Assembly (NCBI RefSeq): GCF_028769735.1
Contig: NC_088173.1
Span: forward strand, 21,020,038 to 21,084,037
Reading direction: 5' to 3'
DNA length: 64,000 bases
Source of the DNA: Zonotrichia leucophrys gambelii
Lineage: Eukaryota; Chordata; Aves; Passeriformes; Passerellidae
The position numbers were made by a program, and so were the translations under genes. The notes beneath the pieces are model-generated. The model was not told where the DNA came from and made no database searches. It saw only the letters and a program-made list of their open reading frames with translations. Shown piece after piece: positions 62,801 to 64,000 of the stretch; positions within the stretch are counted from its first letter, which is position 1; every line of letters begins with the position of its first letter.

Positions 62801-64000
62801 TATTATCTCTATAACCACATGTATAGACCTGCGAAAAGACCTGCTAAAAATTGTGCTTATCCTGTTGTGTGTATTTCCCCAGTTATCACAATGTTAGAGA
62901 GGAAGGAAACAAAGCTGTGGTTTTCACTTGAAGCTGAAATGTTGAATATCACCTCTCTCTGTTAATGCAGTTTTCTTCCTCACTAAGTAATTGAGTGGGC
63001 AGATATGAATGTAGCATAGATAAAACAAAAGACTCTGGTTTTAAAGAGACTCAAATTTAAAATTATATCAACTTTAAAATCATATTGTAATTACAGCAAT
63101 GGTCTAGGTGATGAGGACTCAAGCTGTGTGTGTAGCAGTCACTTTGAAGGCTCTGGTACCTCATCTGTACTCCTTTTAGGATCCAATCTAGGATGGTTAA
63201 AGTTAGCTTGGAATTGCATGTAATAAAGATTTGCGTCTTTGGAACATACCCCAAATATTAACTTCAACTTTTGGTATTCAGTTTTCAGCATGGGAGAAAC
63301 AGACTACATAGAAGTTCTGTTTTTCTCCAAGAAACTGTCAAGAATTCAAAATACTCAAACCAGATTTTTTTTTTAAACTCTGTAAAACAATGTCCTGTTA
63401 GGTGATGATCTTTAAAATTTTATCTGGCTTTTTTTTTTTTTTTGCTTAGGGCACTAATATTTTTCAGCAGTGAAACTTATACTGCTCAGTATATATGTAT
63501 TTACAGAGCTACAAATAATGAGAAGATACAGAGATTAAAAAAAAAATACTTCTATATGTCACAGCTAGGAAATATCTTTGAAAACGTAGGAAGTAGGTTG
63601 CATTTTTCATTCTATGGAGCCTTTTATAGATTCTGGCACAATAAATGAGCAAGGTCATGCAGTCACAAACAGAAGTCAAAATAAAATTTTAGATAACAAG
63701 CATGAGAGTTTGGATGCAACAGATAAATTTTGAAAGGCAAAATTTTGACATATAGCAACAATATTCGAAAATGTCTTGAGCATTATAAAATTTGTAAAGT
63801 ACTAAGCTAAGTCATTAGCAATAACTTAAAATGTCACAGTGTTTATCACCAGTAGCCTATTAAAGAACATTCTAACTAATACAGCTCTTTCATAACTGAC
63901 TGCTCTAGAAACTTTTATTTGATTTTGCATAGCAATATAACCTGTTTTACTCTTCTTCCCCATGTTTGTCATACAGGTTCCTAACCAAAACTGAAGTAAT
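59887..64000. other. Non-coding interval to window end
   Basis: AT-rich with a pyrimidine-rich stretch at about 61878-61940. No gene recognised. Confidence 0.5.
61878..61940. repeat. Polypyrimidine (CT-rich) low-complexity tract
   Basis: CTCTCTCTCTCCCTTTCTCT followed by T-rich and C-rich runs; strand-asymmetric simple sequence. Confidence 0.75.

Noticed and set aside
1..64000. CRISPR arrays, bacterial operons, rRNA and tRNA genes
   Set aside because: No regularly spaced short repeats, no operon-like gene packing, and no tRNA or rRNA signatures noticed; the window is vertebrate nuclear DNA.

Overview
The window is vertebrate nuclear DNA, almost certainly from a bird and probably a songbird. 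It carries many 5'-truncated CR1 LINE copies ending in the CR1 tail octamer (ATTCTATG/ATTCTGTG type). It also has a 619-bp solo LTR of a type I associate with passerine class II endogenous retroviruses, short introns with GT-AG borders, and a long AT-rich region without genes. No bacterial, plasmid or phage features were seen.

One protein-coding gene is supported: NAF1, on the + strand from about 5.2 to 25.2 kb. NAF1 is the assembly factor for H/ACA ribonucleoproteins, including telomerase RNA. I could assemble all eight coding exons with matching phases (5225-6006, 7444-7588, 9465-9558, 12572-12654, 13586-13746, 17388-17439, 21805-21910, 24441-24853). They total 1836 nt, giving 611 residues plus stop. 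A CpG island with NRF1-like and ETS-like sites covers the promoter and exon 1. Two AATAAA signals follow the stop codon.

Layout: 1-1.03 kb has no recognised feature; 1.03-2.2 kb is a CR1 copy; 2.2-5.0 kb is unremarkable upstream DNA; 5.0-25.2 kb is NAF1, with an LTR-like fragment in intron 2 and a CR1 in intron 6; 25.2-64 kb is non-coding. That last part holds several CR1 pieces, a composite locus at 40.39-42.30 kb (a CR1 copy split by a solo LTR and by a reversed CR1 ORF2 piece), a CR1 endonuclease-region fragment behind a 32-base T tract at 44.2 kb, a (TA)n run at 58.65 kb and a recent 179-bp tandem duplication at 59.53-59.89 kb. From mammalian gene order I infer that the empty right side is part of the interval between NAF1 and FSTL5; the sequence itself does not prove this.

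The most notable observation is inside NAF1. Exon 1 is largely a coding minisatellite: 13 units of a 51-bp / 17-residue repeat (residues 9-221), with signs of a higher-order, roughly three-unit periodicity. This makes the acidic N-terminal arm much longer than in mammalian NAF1. I found no new multi-gene system; the other findings are about transposon structure and repeats.
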